Below are positions 17,882 through 26,300 of a stretch of DNA of 64,000 nucleotides, in pieces. The stretch is from Ramlibacter monticola (GTDB taxonomy: Bacteria; Pseudomonadota; Gammaproteobacteria; Burkholderiales; Burkholderiaceae_C). The stretch spans positions 992,001 through 1,056,000 of the forward strand of contig NZ_JAEQNE010000002.1 in NCBI RefSeq assembly GCF_016722785.1, in the 5' to 3' direction. Position 1 is the stretch's first letter; every line of letters starts with the position of its first letter. Below the pieces are notes generated by a model. The model made no database searches, was not told the DNA's origin, and saw nothing but the letters and a program-made list of their open reading frames with translations. The translations under genes were made by a program, and so were the position numbers.

Positions 17882-19618
17882 ATGCGCTCGTGGATGAATG
17901 CCTTGCTGTGGACGGCAGCCCTGGCGGTTGCAGCGGCTCCCGCCATTTCCATGGCCGCCAACCAGCGCAAGCCGGGCGCGCCGGCCAGCAGCGTTTCCGC
18001 TGGCGCTGGAGTGGGCGTCGGCGTCAATCTCGAGGGAGTGAAGGACTGGGCACGGCTGTCGCCTTTCGTGGACCTGATGAAAAGCTCCCGTGCCTGGGGC
18101 TTGCCCGACCAACCGTGGGTGCACAAGGTGCGCACCGACGAACTCGGCTGGCCCCTGCAGGACGCCGGCGTCGTGGTCAAGGTGATGGACGAGGATGCGG
18201 GCGAGCCGGGCTCCGGGCGCAGGAGCCTCGACCCCGGCGTGTACCGGCTGTCCTTCCGGGGGCGCGCAGCCCGGGTGGTGCCGGTCACCTCGCCGGCCGT
18301 GGCCGTTCGCAATCTCGCCCACGACGCGACCACCCGCATGTCGACGGCGGAAGTGGTCATCGGCGCCGACGCCTCGCAACTGATGCTGGGCTTCGAGGGC
18401 ACCGACGGTGGCGTGCGCGACGTGCGGCTGGTGCCCGCCGGCGCCGCGGCCAGCCAGACTTTCAGTTCCGAGTTCCGCGCGGCGATCGCACCCTTCGGCA
18501 CGCTGCGCCTGATGGACTTCCTGGAAACGAACGCCAACCCGTCGCGCCAGTGGAGCGAGCGCACCACGCCGCTGGCGGCCACGCAGGGAGGCGAGCGCGG
18601 CGCGGCCTACGAGTACGCGGTGCAGATGGCCAATGAACTGGCGAAGGACATCTGGATCAATGTTCCCGCACTCGCGGACGACGCTTACGTGCGTTCGCTG
18701 GCGGTGCTGCTCCACCAGACGCTGGCGCCCGGCCGGGTGGTGTACGTGGAATACAGCAACGAGTTGTGGAACACGCAGTTTTCACAGACCTCCTGGAACC
18801 GCGAGGCCGCAGTCGCCGAGGCGGTGGCCGGCGACACCACCTTGACGAAGGGGCAGCGGTGCACGCCGGAGATGTTCAAGACCGTCTCGGGCGAGTGCAA
18901 TCCGTACTGGGCGGGGTATTTCCGCGTCGGGAAGCGGACCGTACGCCTTGCGCAGATCTTCTCGGAAGTGTTCGGCCCGGACGCACTGAACACGAGGGTC
19001 CGCGTCGTGTATGCGACCCAGTTCGCCGATCGCGCCATCGCCGAACAGGTCCTCAAGAACATCGCCAAGTACCGTGGCAGGCCGGCGGCGTTCCTGTATG
19101 GAGTCGCTGGCGCGCCCTACTTCTACCTCGACGAGGAACTCGCGCGCTCTGACAGCCTGGACGTCGAGGCGATCCACGCCTCCATGCAGCAGTCGCTGGA
19201 ACGCGAGGTCCTGCCTGTGCTCGCCTCCGGAGTGACGCAGGGGGACGTCTTCGTCAAGGGTCTGCCGTACCGCGGCGGCGACTGGAGCCGGCCCTCGCTG
19301 AAAGCGCTGGCCGATTTCTACGGCCTCAGGAGCCTCGCCTACGAGGGCGGGCCCGACCTGCGCCAGGCGAACGTCAGCCTCCCGGCCAAATTCGCCGCCA
19401 ACGCCGACGCTCGCATGGGCGCCAAGATGGAGCGGCTGCTCCGGCAATGGTACGGCTGCGGCAATGGCATGTTCGTCCACTTCAACCTGACCAGTGCCTA
19501 CGGTCGCCACGGCTACTGGGGCCTCACCAACGATGCGCGCGACCTCCAGACGCCGAAGTACCGGGCGGTGGCAGCGGCTGCACGGCGCCCGGCATCGGAC
19601 TATCGGGTCTGCGGGTAG
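17882..19618 (+). CDS. Secreted protein with clan GH-A glycosidase-like features
   Basis: This 578-residue protein starts with a signal peptide (WMNALLWTAALAVAAAPAISMA, cleaved near residue 26). A beta-rich N-terminal part (to about 190) precedes a probable TIM barrel. Two places look catalytic: VYVEYSNELWN gives N293-E294, matching the Asn-Glu acid/base pair at strand 4 of clan GH-A, and LAYEGGPD gives E488, a candidate nucleophile at strand 7. I cannot assign a numbered GH family. Its close paralogue lies tail-to-tail on the other strand. Within the EPS cluster it may cut, trim or bind the secreted polysaccharide. It starts ten bases after the GT2 gene in the same direction. Confidence 0.8.
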   Translation: MRSWMNALLWTAALAVAAAPAISMAANQRKPGAPASSVSAGAGVGVGVNLEGVKDWARLSPFVDLMKSSRAWGLPDQPWVHKVRTDELGWPLQDAGVVVKVMDEDAGEPGSGRRSLDPGVYRLSFRGRAARVVPVTSPAVAVRNLAHDATTRMSTAEVVIGADASQLMLGFEGTDGGVRDVRLVPAGAAASQTFSSEFRAAIAPFGTLRLMDFLETNANPSRQWSERTTPLAATQGGERGAAYEYAVQMANELAKDIWINVPALADDAYVRSLAVLLHQTLAPGRVVYVEYSNELWNTQFSQTSWNREAAVAEAVAGDTTLTKGQRCTPEMFKTVSGECNPYWAGYFRVGKRTVRLAQIFSEVFGPDALNTRVRVVYATQFADRAIAEQVLKNIAKYRGRPAAFLYGVAGAPYFYLDEELARSDSLDVEAIHASMQQSLEREVLPVLASGVTQGDVFVKGLPYRGGDWSRPSLKALADFYGLRSLAYEGGPDLRQANVSLPAKFAANADARMGAKMERLLRQWYGCGNGMFVHFNLTSAYGRHGYWGLTNDARDLQTPKYRAVAAAARRPASDYRVCG

Positions 19619-19625
19619 CCAGCCC

Positions 19626-21563
19626 TCAGCGGCAGGTGGTCCAGGCCGACCGCGCGCTGTTCGCGATGTCGCGCGCGGCGGTGTACTTCGCTCCTGCCAG
19701 GTCCGACGGGTCGTTCGTCAGTCCCCAGTAGCCGTAGCGGTCCCAGGCAGAGGACAGGCTGAAATACATGAAGAGGTCGTTGCCGCATCCCAGCCATTGG
19801 CCCACTTCGCTCTTCACCAGTTCTCCCATCGCGGGATCGCGGTTGGCAGCGATCTTGGCGGCCCCGTTCGCCGCACTCTGGCCGAGGTCCGGACCGCCTT
19901 CGTAGGCGAGGCTCTTGAGGCCGTAGTAGTCAGCCAGCGCCTTGTGGCTGGCGCCGGTGAAATTGCCGCCGGTGTAAGCCCTGCGGACGAAGAGGCCGTT
20001 CTCCTTCACGCCTGCCGCGAAGAACGGTTCGTCCTCGGTGCGAAGGGAGGTTTGGAGGCTGTGCAGCACCTGGTCCTTGGTGGCGGCCGGCGCGTTGGCG
20101 AGCTCGGGCGAAAGGTAGAAATACGGCGCGGTGGCCACGCCATAGAGCAGGGACGACGGGGTGGCGCGGTAGGTGGCGATGTTCTTGAGCACCTGTTCGG
20201 CCACACCGGGGTTGGCGAACTGGGTGGCGTACACCACGCGCACCTGCTTGTTCATTGCCGCGGCCCCGAACACCTCCGAGAAGATCCTGGCGACCCGCAC
20301 CGTGCGCTTGCCCACCCGGTAGTACCCCGCCCAGTACGGATTGCACTCACCGGAGCTGGCGTTGAACAGGGCCTGCGTGCAGGACTGGCCCTTGGTGAGG
20401 GTGGTGTCGCCGGCGATCGCTTCGGCCATCGCCGCGTTCATGTTGTCCCTGGCTTGCGAGAACTGGAAGTTCCACAGCTCATTGCTGTACTCCACGTAGA
20501 CCACCCGCCCCAGGGCGAGGCGCTGCTTGAGCAGTAGCGCCAGCGAGCGGACGTAGGCGTCATCCGCGAGCGCCGGGACGTTGATCCAGATGTCCTTTCC
20601 CAGCTCGTTGGCAAGCTGGATGGCGTACTCGTAGGCCGCTCCCTTGGGGGTGACCTGCGTCCCCGACGTCGGCTCGGTGCGCTCGGCCCAGGTGCGCACG
20701 GGGTTGCCGTTCGTGCGCAGGAAATCCATGAAGCGCACCACCTGGAACGGTGCCAGTGCCTGCACGAACTGGCTGGTGAACGTCTGGGTGTCGTTCACGT
20801 CCGGCCGCCGCAGCGATACGTCCCTGACGCCCTTGTTGGTGTTGCGGAAGGCCAGCATCAGCTGCGTCGTGGCGGGACCGACCACGACTTCGGCTCGGGA
20901 CTTGTTGGTCACCGCGTCGTAGACGTAGTTGCGGATCACGATGTCGGAGCCGCTCGTCACCGTCGCACGACCGGTGAAACGCAGCCGGTAGACACCCGGC
21001 GTCATGTACCGATACCGCTTCCCCTCGTCGCCGGGCTCGAAGGTGCGGACGTTCACCACCACGCCGGCATCCCCCGTCGGCCAGCCGAGCGCGTCCACCG
21101 CCGCAGCCTCGTCCCAGGGCGCTTCGGGCGTGCCCCAGGGCCGCGAGCTTTTCATGGTGTCGGCGAACGGCTGCAGGCGAGCCCAATCCCACAGGCCCTC
21201 GAGGTTGACTCCCAGCGGCGCGCGGTCCGAGGCGACTGGCAGCGCCGTCGCCGACAAGGCAGCGACTGCCAGGGTCGTATCGGTCGAAGCAGCGACTGCG
21301 GTGGTGGGGCTGGTGGGTAGAGTTCTAGGTCCCGCGGTTGCCGACTCGGTCGCGGTTGCCGGTTCGGTGGCGGTCTCCGCTTCAATCACGGTCCCCGCTT
21401 CGGTCACGTTCCCCGCTTCGGTCGAGGCCACCGGATCATCGGTGCTCCCTCCACCACATGCGCTCAGGCCCAACGCAAGAACAACGGCAAGCCACCCCTT
21501 GGCCGCCCCCCTGTGTTCGAAGCAGACAAGGCTTCGCCCCGGCACTGTCTTTTGGATGTGCAT
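19626..21563 (-). CDS. Lipoprotein paralogue with clan GH-A glycosidase-like features
   Basis: This 645-residue protein is a paralogue of the convergent neighbour, sharing long identical runs such as DIWINVPALADDAYVRSLA and VVYATQFA. Unlike it, the N-terminus ends in a lipobox, LGLSACGGGS, with C36 as the lipidation site, so it should be anchored to a membrane, probably the outer one. A Thr/Glu-rich linker of five hexapeptide repeats follows (about residues 47-76), then a beta-rich part and the barrel-like domain. The likely catalytic residues are N361-E362 (VYVEYSNELWN) and E555 (LAYEGG). Its role in EPS processing is inferred only. Its stop lies seven bases beyond the neighbour's stop. Confidence 0.8.
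   Translation of the reverse strand: MHIQKTVPGRSLVCFEHRGAAKGWLAVVLALGLSACGGGSTDDPVASTEAGNVTEAGTVIEAETATEPATATESATAGPRTLPTSPTTAVAASTDTTLAVAALSATALPVASDRAPLGVNLEGLWDWARLQPFADTMKSSRPWGTPEAPWDEAAAVDALGWPTGDAGVVVNVRTFEPGDEGKRYRYMTPGVYRLRFTGRATVTSGSDIVIRNYVYDAVTNKSRAEVVVGPATTQLMLAFRNTNKGVRDVSLRRPDVNDTQTFTSQFVQALAPFQVVRFMDFLRTNGNPVRTWAERTEPTSGTQVTPKGAAYEYAIQLANELGKDIWINVPALADDAYVRSLALLLKQRLALGRVVYVEYSNELWNFQFSQARDNMNAAMAEAIAGDTTLTKGQSCTQALFNASSGECNPYWAGYYRVGKRTVRVARIFSEVFGAAAMNKQVRVVYATQFANPGVAEQVLKNIATYRATPSSLLYGVATAPYFYLSPELANAPAATKDQVLHSLQTSLRTEDEPFFAAGVKENGLFVRRAYTGGNFTGASHKALADYYGLKSLAYEGGPDLGQSAANGAAKIAANRDPAMGELVKSEVGQWLGCGNDLFMYFSLSSAWDRYGYWGLTNDPSDLAGAKYTAARDIANSARSAWTTCR
21337..21426 (-). 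repeat. Five imperfect 18-bp tandem repeats in the lipoprotein gene
   Basis: Five adjacent 18-base units start at 21337, 21355, 21373, 21391 and 21409. On the coding (minus) strand they give the hexapeptides STEAGN, VTEAGT, VIEAET, ATEPAT and ATESAT. They form the flexible linker directly behind the lipidated cysteine. Repeat number could vary between strains by slippage without shifting the frame. Confidence 0.85.
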
Positions 21564-21847
21564 TGAGTCCCGCTCCTCGCGGGGGATTGTTTACGAGCCG
21601 GCGCGATGATAGGCGCGGCAATGACGAGGCACGGCGAGAACGCAACCCCGAGATACAGACGTTGCCCCGTAGGACAAAGCCGACAGAAGCTGTAGTTGGA
21701 CTTCCACTTTACTGGACTTAATGCACGCTTGAGCCAGCTCTCGCGCTCCTCCTCGCCGGCAAGGACACCATCGGCTCATACCCGCGCGAGGAACGCTGTT
21801 GTAGTCTGGGACGGTGCGACGTGCGCTTCGCCGCATCCCCAACAGGC
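21564..21847. promoter_or_regulatory. Divergent intergenic region, lipoprotein / cyclic-nucleotide-binding gene
   Basis: These 284 bases lie between two divergent starts, so promoters for both should be here. The part at about 21670-21740 is locally AT-richer than its surroundings. A small CCCGC/GCGGG hairpin lies at 21569-21583 in the leader of the lipoprotein gene. I cannot place -35/-10 boxes with confidence. Confidence 0.35.
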
Positions 21848-22333
21848 ATGTCGCAACCTTCTCCCCCACCCCGTTCGCCGGAACTCACCGCGCTCGCTGC
21901 CGTGGTGCGCAGGAACAGGAGCGGCGATTCGCGGCGCCTGACACGAGCGAACTGGCATACCTTGTCCAAGTTCATGCTGCGCAGGACCGCCGAGCCGCGA
22001 ACCTGCCTGATCCAGCAGGGCGAGAACGAGCGGCGCGTGTACTTCGTCGAGTCGGGGCTGCTGCGCGTGTTCAGGTCGGAAGCGCGCGACAAGGTGCAGA
22101 TGGGGGTGATCGGCGCTGGAAGCCTCGTGGGCGAAGGCGCCTTCTTCGCGCCGCTGGTGCGCAACGCGTCCGTCGAGGCGATCGAGCCTTCCGTGCTCTG
22201 GGAGCTATCCACCGAGGCCTTCGCGGCCATGACAGCGCACCAGCCCGAACACGCGCTGGCGCTCGCCCTCTACGTGGGAGCCGTGCTTTCCGAGCGCATG
22301 CTCAAGCCCGGCGGACGACTCTCGGTCACCTGA
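21848..22333 (+). CDS. Stand-alone cyclic-nucleotide-binding-domain protein
   Basis: The 161-residue protein is a single Crp-type cyclic-nucleotide-binding fold: RRTAEPRTCLIQQGENERRVYFVESGLLRVF corresponds to the first beta-roll strands, and GAGSLVGEGAFFAPLVRNASVEAIEPSVLWELS to the phosphate-binding cassette. The cassette has GEGAFF followed by RNASV, close to the pattern of cNMP binders. There is no DNA-binding domain, since the protein ends in the helix following the roll. It may therefore act by protein contact, sensing cAMP, c-di-GMP or another ligand within the EPS locus. It is flanked by the lipoprotein gene (divergent) and the flippase gene (convergent, 30 bases away). Confidence 0.8.
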   Translation: MSQPSPPPRSPELTALAAVVRRNRSGDSRRLTRANWHTLSKFMLRRTAEPRTCLIQQGENERRVYFVESGLLRVFRSEARDKVQMGVIGAGSLVGEGAFFAPLVRNASVEAIEPSVLWELSTEAFAAMTAHQPEHALALALYVGAVLSERMLKPGGRLSVT

Positions 22334-22363
22334 TCACCGCGAGCGATGCAGGCGTTGTCTTCC

Positions 22364-23707
22364 TCAATGGCTCGCGAAGCCGAACAGCCCGAACACGCCC
22401 ACGAACAGCGCCAGTGCGACGAGTTCACGCCGCACCGACAACAGGCGCAGGCGCGGCTGGAAGAGCAGGAGGCCCGCCAGCGATCCGCTCAGCTGCCCCA
22501 GCGCGACTCCCCACGCCGCGCCCGTGGTGCCGAGCAGGCGATAGCCCAGCCCGATGGCGAAGACCGACCCGGTGAGCCGGAACGCCTGTTCCGCGGCCAT
22601 CAGCCCCGGGCGGCCCAGCAGCAGGTACATGTAGGGAACGACGGAGTAGCGCGACCCCACCAGCGCGATCGCGAGGATGTGCAGGAACTCGCCGGCCTGC
22701 TCATACCGGTTGTCGTAGAGGATGCGGACCACGTCGCGGCCGAACCAGAACAGGAAGGCCGCGAGCACCAGGCAGAAGGCGTCCGTCGGAATCCGAACGC
22801 GGTAGTAGGTGCGCGCCAGCCCGAGGGCGTCGCGTTCATACGCCTTGGTGAGGGCCGGGAAGGCGACCCGGCTCGAGATGCGGGCCACGACGTCCGTGAG
22901 CGCGCCGACCAGGAGTGCGGCGATGGCGAACTGTCCCATGGTGTGCGAACCGAGCAGCCATGCGAGGAAGAGCTTGTCGATGTTGCCGGCAAGGAAGGTC
23001 AGTGCCGACGACAAGACGATCCAGTTGCTGATCCGGCAGACCTCCCGGACCACCGGCCAGGAGAAGTGCAGCCGGTTGCGGATGCCACTTGCCAGCAGGT
23101 GGCTGGCGCCTACCTTGATCGCGCCGCTGACGATAGCACCGAGCAGCAGCACGAAGATGCTCGGGTGCACGAGCGCCGCGGCGCACGTCGCCAGCAAGCC
23201 TGCCGCCTGGCTGCCCAATTCGATCAACACCACCGGACGCAGCAGCATGTCCTTCTCTGCCGTCGCCAGTCTGGTCGACTCCAGGCCGGCAAGGACCGCG
23301 CCAAAAGACAAGCCGGCAATGAGCAGGGGCAGGTCCTTGCTCGCATAGGTGCTGTCGGCGGGAATGCGGCCGGCGTGCTGCGCGTAGGCAACGCCGCCGG
23401 CGATCAGCAACAGGAGCGAGGCAACCGCCAGGCCCTGCAGGAACTGCAGCGTCCAGACGGTGTTCACGAATACCGGGTCGGACGCCCGATTGCTGCGCAC
23501 GATCACCTGCCGCAAGCCCAGGTCCGAGAACATGACGACGCCAACCGATACCACCGTGGCGATGGACATGACGCCGAAGGATTCCGGCGCGAGCAGCCGC
23601 GTGAGCAGGAGGTTGCCCAGCAGGCGCAGCACCTGGCTCGAGCCATGACCGGCCAGGGTCCAGATCCCGGCGGTCACGGCAGATCTCACAAGACTGGGAT
23701 GCTGCAT
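22364..23707 (-). CDS. Wzx-like polysaccharide flippase (lipopolysaccharide/EPS exporter family)
   Basis: This 447-residue membrane protein has about twelve hydrophobic helices. The start TAGIWTLAGHGSSQVLRLLGNLLLTRLLAPESFGVMSIATV is the characteristic first two helices of the MOP/PST exporter superfamily. It should flip undecaprenyl-diphosphate-linked repeat units across the inner membrane. I chose the ATG at 23707 because longer in-frame starts add a basic, non-hydrophobic tail of 54 residues that overlaps the divergent promoter. It stands divergently from the polymerase-like gene, 121 bases apart. Confidence 0.9.
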   Translation of the reverse strand: MQHPSLVRSAVTAGIWTLAGHGSSQVLRLLGNLLLTRLLAPESFGVMSIATVVSVGVVMFSDLGLRQVIVRSNRASDPVFVNTVWTLQFLQGLAVASLLLLIAGGVAYAQHAGRIPADSTYASKDLPLLIAGLSFGAVLAGLESTRLATAEKDMLLRPVVLIELGSQAAGLLATCAAALVHPSIFVLLLGAIVSGAIKVGASHLLASGIRNRLHFSWPVVREVCRISNWIVLSSALTFLAGNIDKLFLAWLLGSHTMGQFAIAALLVGALTDVVARISSRVAFPALTKAYERDALGLARTYYRVRIPTDAFCLVLAAFLFWFGRDVVRILYDNRYEQAGEFLHILAIALVGSRYSVVPYMYLLLGRPGLMAAEQAFRLTGSVFAIGLGYRLLGTTGAAWGVALGQLSGSLAGLLLFQPRLRLLSVRRELVALALFVGVFGLFGFASH

Positions 23708-23828
23708 GGGTGGATGAAGTGGAGGAGCGAAGCGCCGCGAGCCGGTAGCCATTCTGGGCGCGACTCTTCCGCCGTCATGCCACTCGCGATAGTCCTTTCG
23801 TGCCTTGACCGCAACCCGCCACCTTCCC

Positions 23829-25349
23829 ATGTCTGAGCACCATCGCGTCCTGGTCGTGCTCCTGTTCATCGGCCTGGCGGTCTATCGGCTGGTGGGCTGC
23901 CTTCAGCCGGAGCAGTTGCCGCGCGCCCAGGCGGTTCGGCGCGGCCTCTGGTTCGCGCTCACGATCGCGGCATTCGCGCTGGGGGATTTCTGGATGTTCG
24001 TCGTGCTCGCAGTGCCCCTCGTGCTTTGGGGCCGCGGCAGGGAGCAGAACGTCCCGGCGCTGTTCCTGGCGCTGCTGTTCCTGGTCCCGCCGGCGCAGTT
24101 CGACATCCCCGGGATGGGGCTCGTGAATTTCTTCTTCAGCCTCAGCTGGCCGCGCCTGCTCGCGCTTATTCTGCTCCTGCCAATGGTGCCGCGGCTGATC
24201 CGCCAGCCGCCCAGGTCGGAGGGGACACTGCCCCGCCTGGCAGACCGCCTGTTCCTCGGCTACCTCTTCGTGCAGGTCCTGCTGCTGGGGCGGGAGGCAT
24301 CCCTCACCTCCGCGCTGAGGAGCGTGTTCTACCTGTTCGTCGACGTCGCGCTGCCCTACTTCGTGTTCAGCCGGGCGTTCGACACCCTCCCGAAGCTGCG
24401 CGATGCCGTGGCTGCACTGGTCGTCTCCGGCCTGTTGCTGGCGGCCGTGGGCGTGTTCGAGGCCAGCCGGCACTGGCTCCTGTATGCAGCGCTCACGCAG
24501 GCCTGGGGCTCCGCGGACCAGCTCGTGTACCTGGGCCGCAGCGGCGTGCTGCGGGCAATGGGCAGCACGGGGCATGCGATTGCGCTCGGCTACGTGCTGG
24601 CGATCTGTCTGCTTCTGTACCTGCCCATGCACGCGCGGCTGCGGGGGCGCTGGCAGCCTTGGGCCGTGCTGATCCTTTTCGCGGCAGGACTCTTTTCACC
24701 CCTGTCGCGCGGCCCGTGGCTCGGGGCCGTGGCGGGGCTTCTTCTGTATCTCGGCCTGGGCGAGCGACCCGTGAGAAACCTGCTGTCGTTCGGGGTCGCC
24801 AGTCTCTTCGTGTTCGCGGTCCTCTCGCTCCTGCCATTCGGAAGGTTCGTGCTCGAGCTGGTCCCTTTCATTGGAACCGTGGAAACCGGGAACATCGAAT
24901 ACCGGCAGCTCCTGATGCGAAACGCGGCGGGACTGATCTGGCGACACCCGGTGCTCGGGTCGACCGACTACGTGGAGCGCCTGGCCGCAATGGGCATGGT
25001 GCAGGGCCAGGGCATCGTCGACATCGTCAACAGCTACGTGGAGGTCACGTTGCGCAGCGGCCTCGCGGGGCTGGTGCCGTTCGCAGGCCTCATGGCGACC
25101 GCGTTGTTCTCCGCCCTGCGTGCGCGCAGGCTTTCGCTGGGCGCCGCCCAGCGGGAGGCGGCCGACCTCGGTCGCTCGCTGGCGGCGGCTCAACTCGCCG
25201 TGATCGTGACCATCGGCAGCGTCAGCAGCATTCTCGTCATCCCCTGGATGTACTGGTGCCTCGCCGGCATGCTGGTCGGCTACGCGCGGGTGGTGCACGC
25301 CCGCGAGCGCGAGCCGCGCAGCACCGCCGGGGAGCTTGGTTTCGCCTGA
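23829..25349 (+). CDS. O-antigen ligase/polymerase-like membrane protein
   Basis: The 506-residue protein has ten or more hydrophobic helices and one long periplasmic loop between about residues 330 and 410. FSPLSRGPWLGAVAGLLLYLGLGE matches the Wzy_C/O-antigen ligase signature where an arginine-glycine pair precedes a helix. The loop contains ENIEYRQLL-like and RHPVLGSTDYVERL segments typical of family members. It probably polymerises or transfers flipped repeat units on the periplasmic face. The start at 23829 excludes a short upstream in-frame ATG at 23805. It ends directly against the stop of the WecG/TagA gene on the opposite strand. Confidence 0.88.
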   Translation: MSEHHRVLVVLLFIGLAVYRLVGCLQPEQLPRAQAVRRGLWFALTIAAFALGDFWMFVVLAVPLVLWGRGREQNVPALFLALLFLVPPAQFDIPGMGLVNFFFSLSWPRLLALILLLPMVPRLIRQPPRSEGTLPRLADRLFLGYLFVQVLLLGREASLTSALRSVFYLFVDVALPYFVFSRAFDTLPKLRDAVAALVVSGLLLAAVGVFEASRHWLLYAALTQAWGSADQLVYLGRSGVLRAMGSTGHAIALGYVLAICLLLYLPMHARLRGRWQPWAVLILFAAGLFSPLSRGPWLGAVAGLLLYLGLGERPVRNLLSFGVASLFVFAVLSLLPFGRFVLELVPFIGTVETGNIEYRQLLMRNAAGLIWRHPVLGSTDYVERLAAMGMVQGQGIVDIVNSYVEVTLRSGLAGLVPFAGLMATALFSALRARRLSLGAAQREAADLGRSLAAAQLAVIVTIGSVSSILVIPWMYWCLAGMLVGYARVVHAREREPRSTAGELGFA

Positions 25350-26135
25350 TCAGAGGGGGTGGGCTCGACGGGCGCCGGGTCGCACGCGGCGCCACGCCTC
25401 CCGGGCAAGCAGGACAAAGAAGTACAGGTCCTTCGTGTAGCGGCCGATCAGCCGTCGGGGCTCGTGCGAAAGCCTGAACAGCCATTCGAGTCCCGCGTGC
25501 TGCATCCAGCCCGGCGCGCGCCGCGTCGTACCGGCGCAGAAGTCGATGGCGGCGCCCACGTCGAGAAACACGCCGTTGTCGAACTGCGCCAGGTGCTCGC
25601 AGGTCCAGACTTCCTGCTTCGGGGAGCCGAGGCACACGAACACCAGGTCGGCCCCGCTGCGGCGGATCGCTTGCACGATCGCCGCGTTCTGCTGAGCGTC
25701 GTGCTCGAAACCCGAGGGTGGGCACGACGTGCCGGCGATCACCAGGCGCGGGTGGCTGCGAACCAGGTTGTCGGCCGCACGCTCGGCGATTCCCTTTGCA
25801 CCGCCGAGGAGGAAGACCTTCAGTCCCCGTTGCGCTGCGATCTCGCACAGCCTGGGCATGAGGTCCGCTCCCGTCACGCGCTCTTTCACCGGCGTGCCGA
25901 GCAGCCACGCCGCCCAGACAACCGGCATGCCATCCGGCACGACGAGATCGGCCCGCGCGTACGCCGCACGAAGCGCCGGATCGCGTTCCAGGTTGACCAC
26001 CTGGTCGGCGTTCGGGGTGACCACCATCGCCGGGGCCGCGCGTGCGGCGAGCAGCACCACCTCCTGCGCGACCTCTTCGAGACTGTCACGGTGGATCAGC
26101 GCGTGACCCAGTTCGAAACGACCTGACAACAGCAT
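25350..26135 (-). CDS. WecG/TagA/CpsF-family glycosyltransferase (GT26)
   Basis: This 261-residue protein matches the WecG/TagA/CpsF family along its whole length. MVVTPNADQVVNL holds the conserved Thr-x-Asn and Asp active-site region, DGMPVVWAAWLLG and KVFLLGGAKGIAERAADNL are the next signatures, and FVCLGSPKQEVW the C-terminal one. Members transfer an N-acetyl-mannosaminyl or similar residue to a lipid-linked acceptor as the second committed step of a polymer. Here it may add the second sugar to the unit started by the sugar-phosphate transferase at 30709. A C-terminal basic, tyrosine-rich segment (RLIGRYTKDLYFFVLLAREAWRR) probably binds the membrane. Confidence 0.93.
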   Translation of the reverse strand: MLLSGRFELGHALIHRDSLEEVAQEVVLLAARAAPAMVVTPNADQVVNLERDPALRAAYARADLVVPDGMPVVWAAWLLGTPVKERVTGADLMPRLCEIAAQRGLKVFLLGGAKGIAERAADNLVRSHPRLVIAGTSCPPSGFEHDAQQNAAIVQAIRRSGADLVFVCLGSPKQEVWTCEHLAQFDNGVFLDVGAAIDFCAGTTRRAPGWMQHAGLEWLFRLSHEPRRLIGRYTKDLYFFVLLAREAWRRVRPGARRAHPL

Positions 26136-26300
26136 GCGGCCTCCGACTTCGGTGAAGGAGGGAAATCCTATGGCCGCGAAGTGCGTTGCGCCGCCTTTGC
26201 GTTAGCCCCATGGAGCTATCACGCGGTCGCGCCCGGTCGGCCACACTGGCTTCGCAGTGCGCGCTCGTGTCGCGCGGGCAGTCGCCCTTGAGGCTGGAAG
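26136..26300. promoter_or_regulatory. Divergent promoter region with an EPS-locus sequence element
   Basis: This 165-base gap lies between the starts of the GT26 gene (minus) and a GT2 gene (plus). At 26207-26223 it has CCCATGGAGCTATCAC, nearly identical to CCCATTGGAGCTATCAC at 15887-15903 upstream of the FkbM gene. The similarity suggests a shared regulatory site, possibly for one of the LuxR-type regulators of the locus; this is unproven. Confidence 0.4.
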
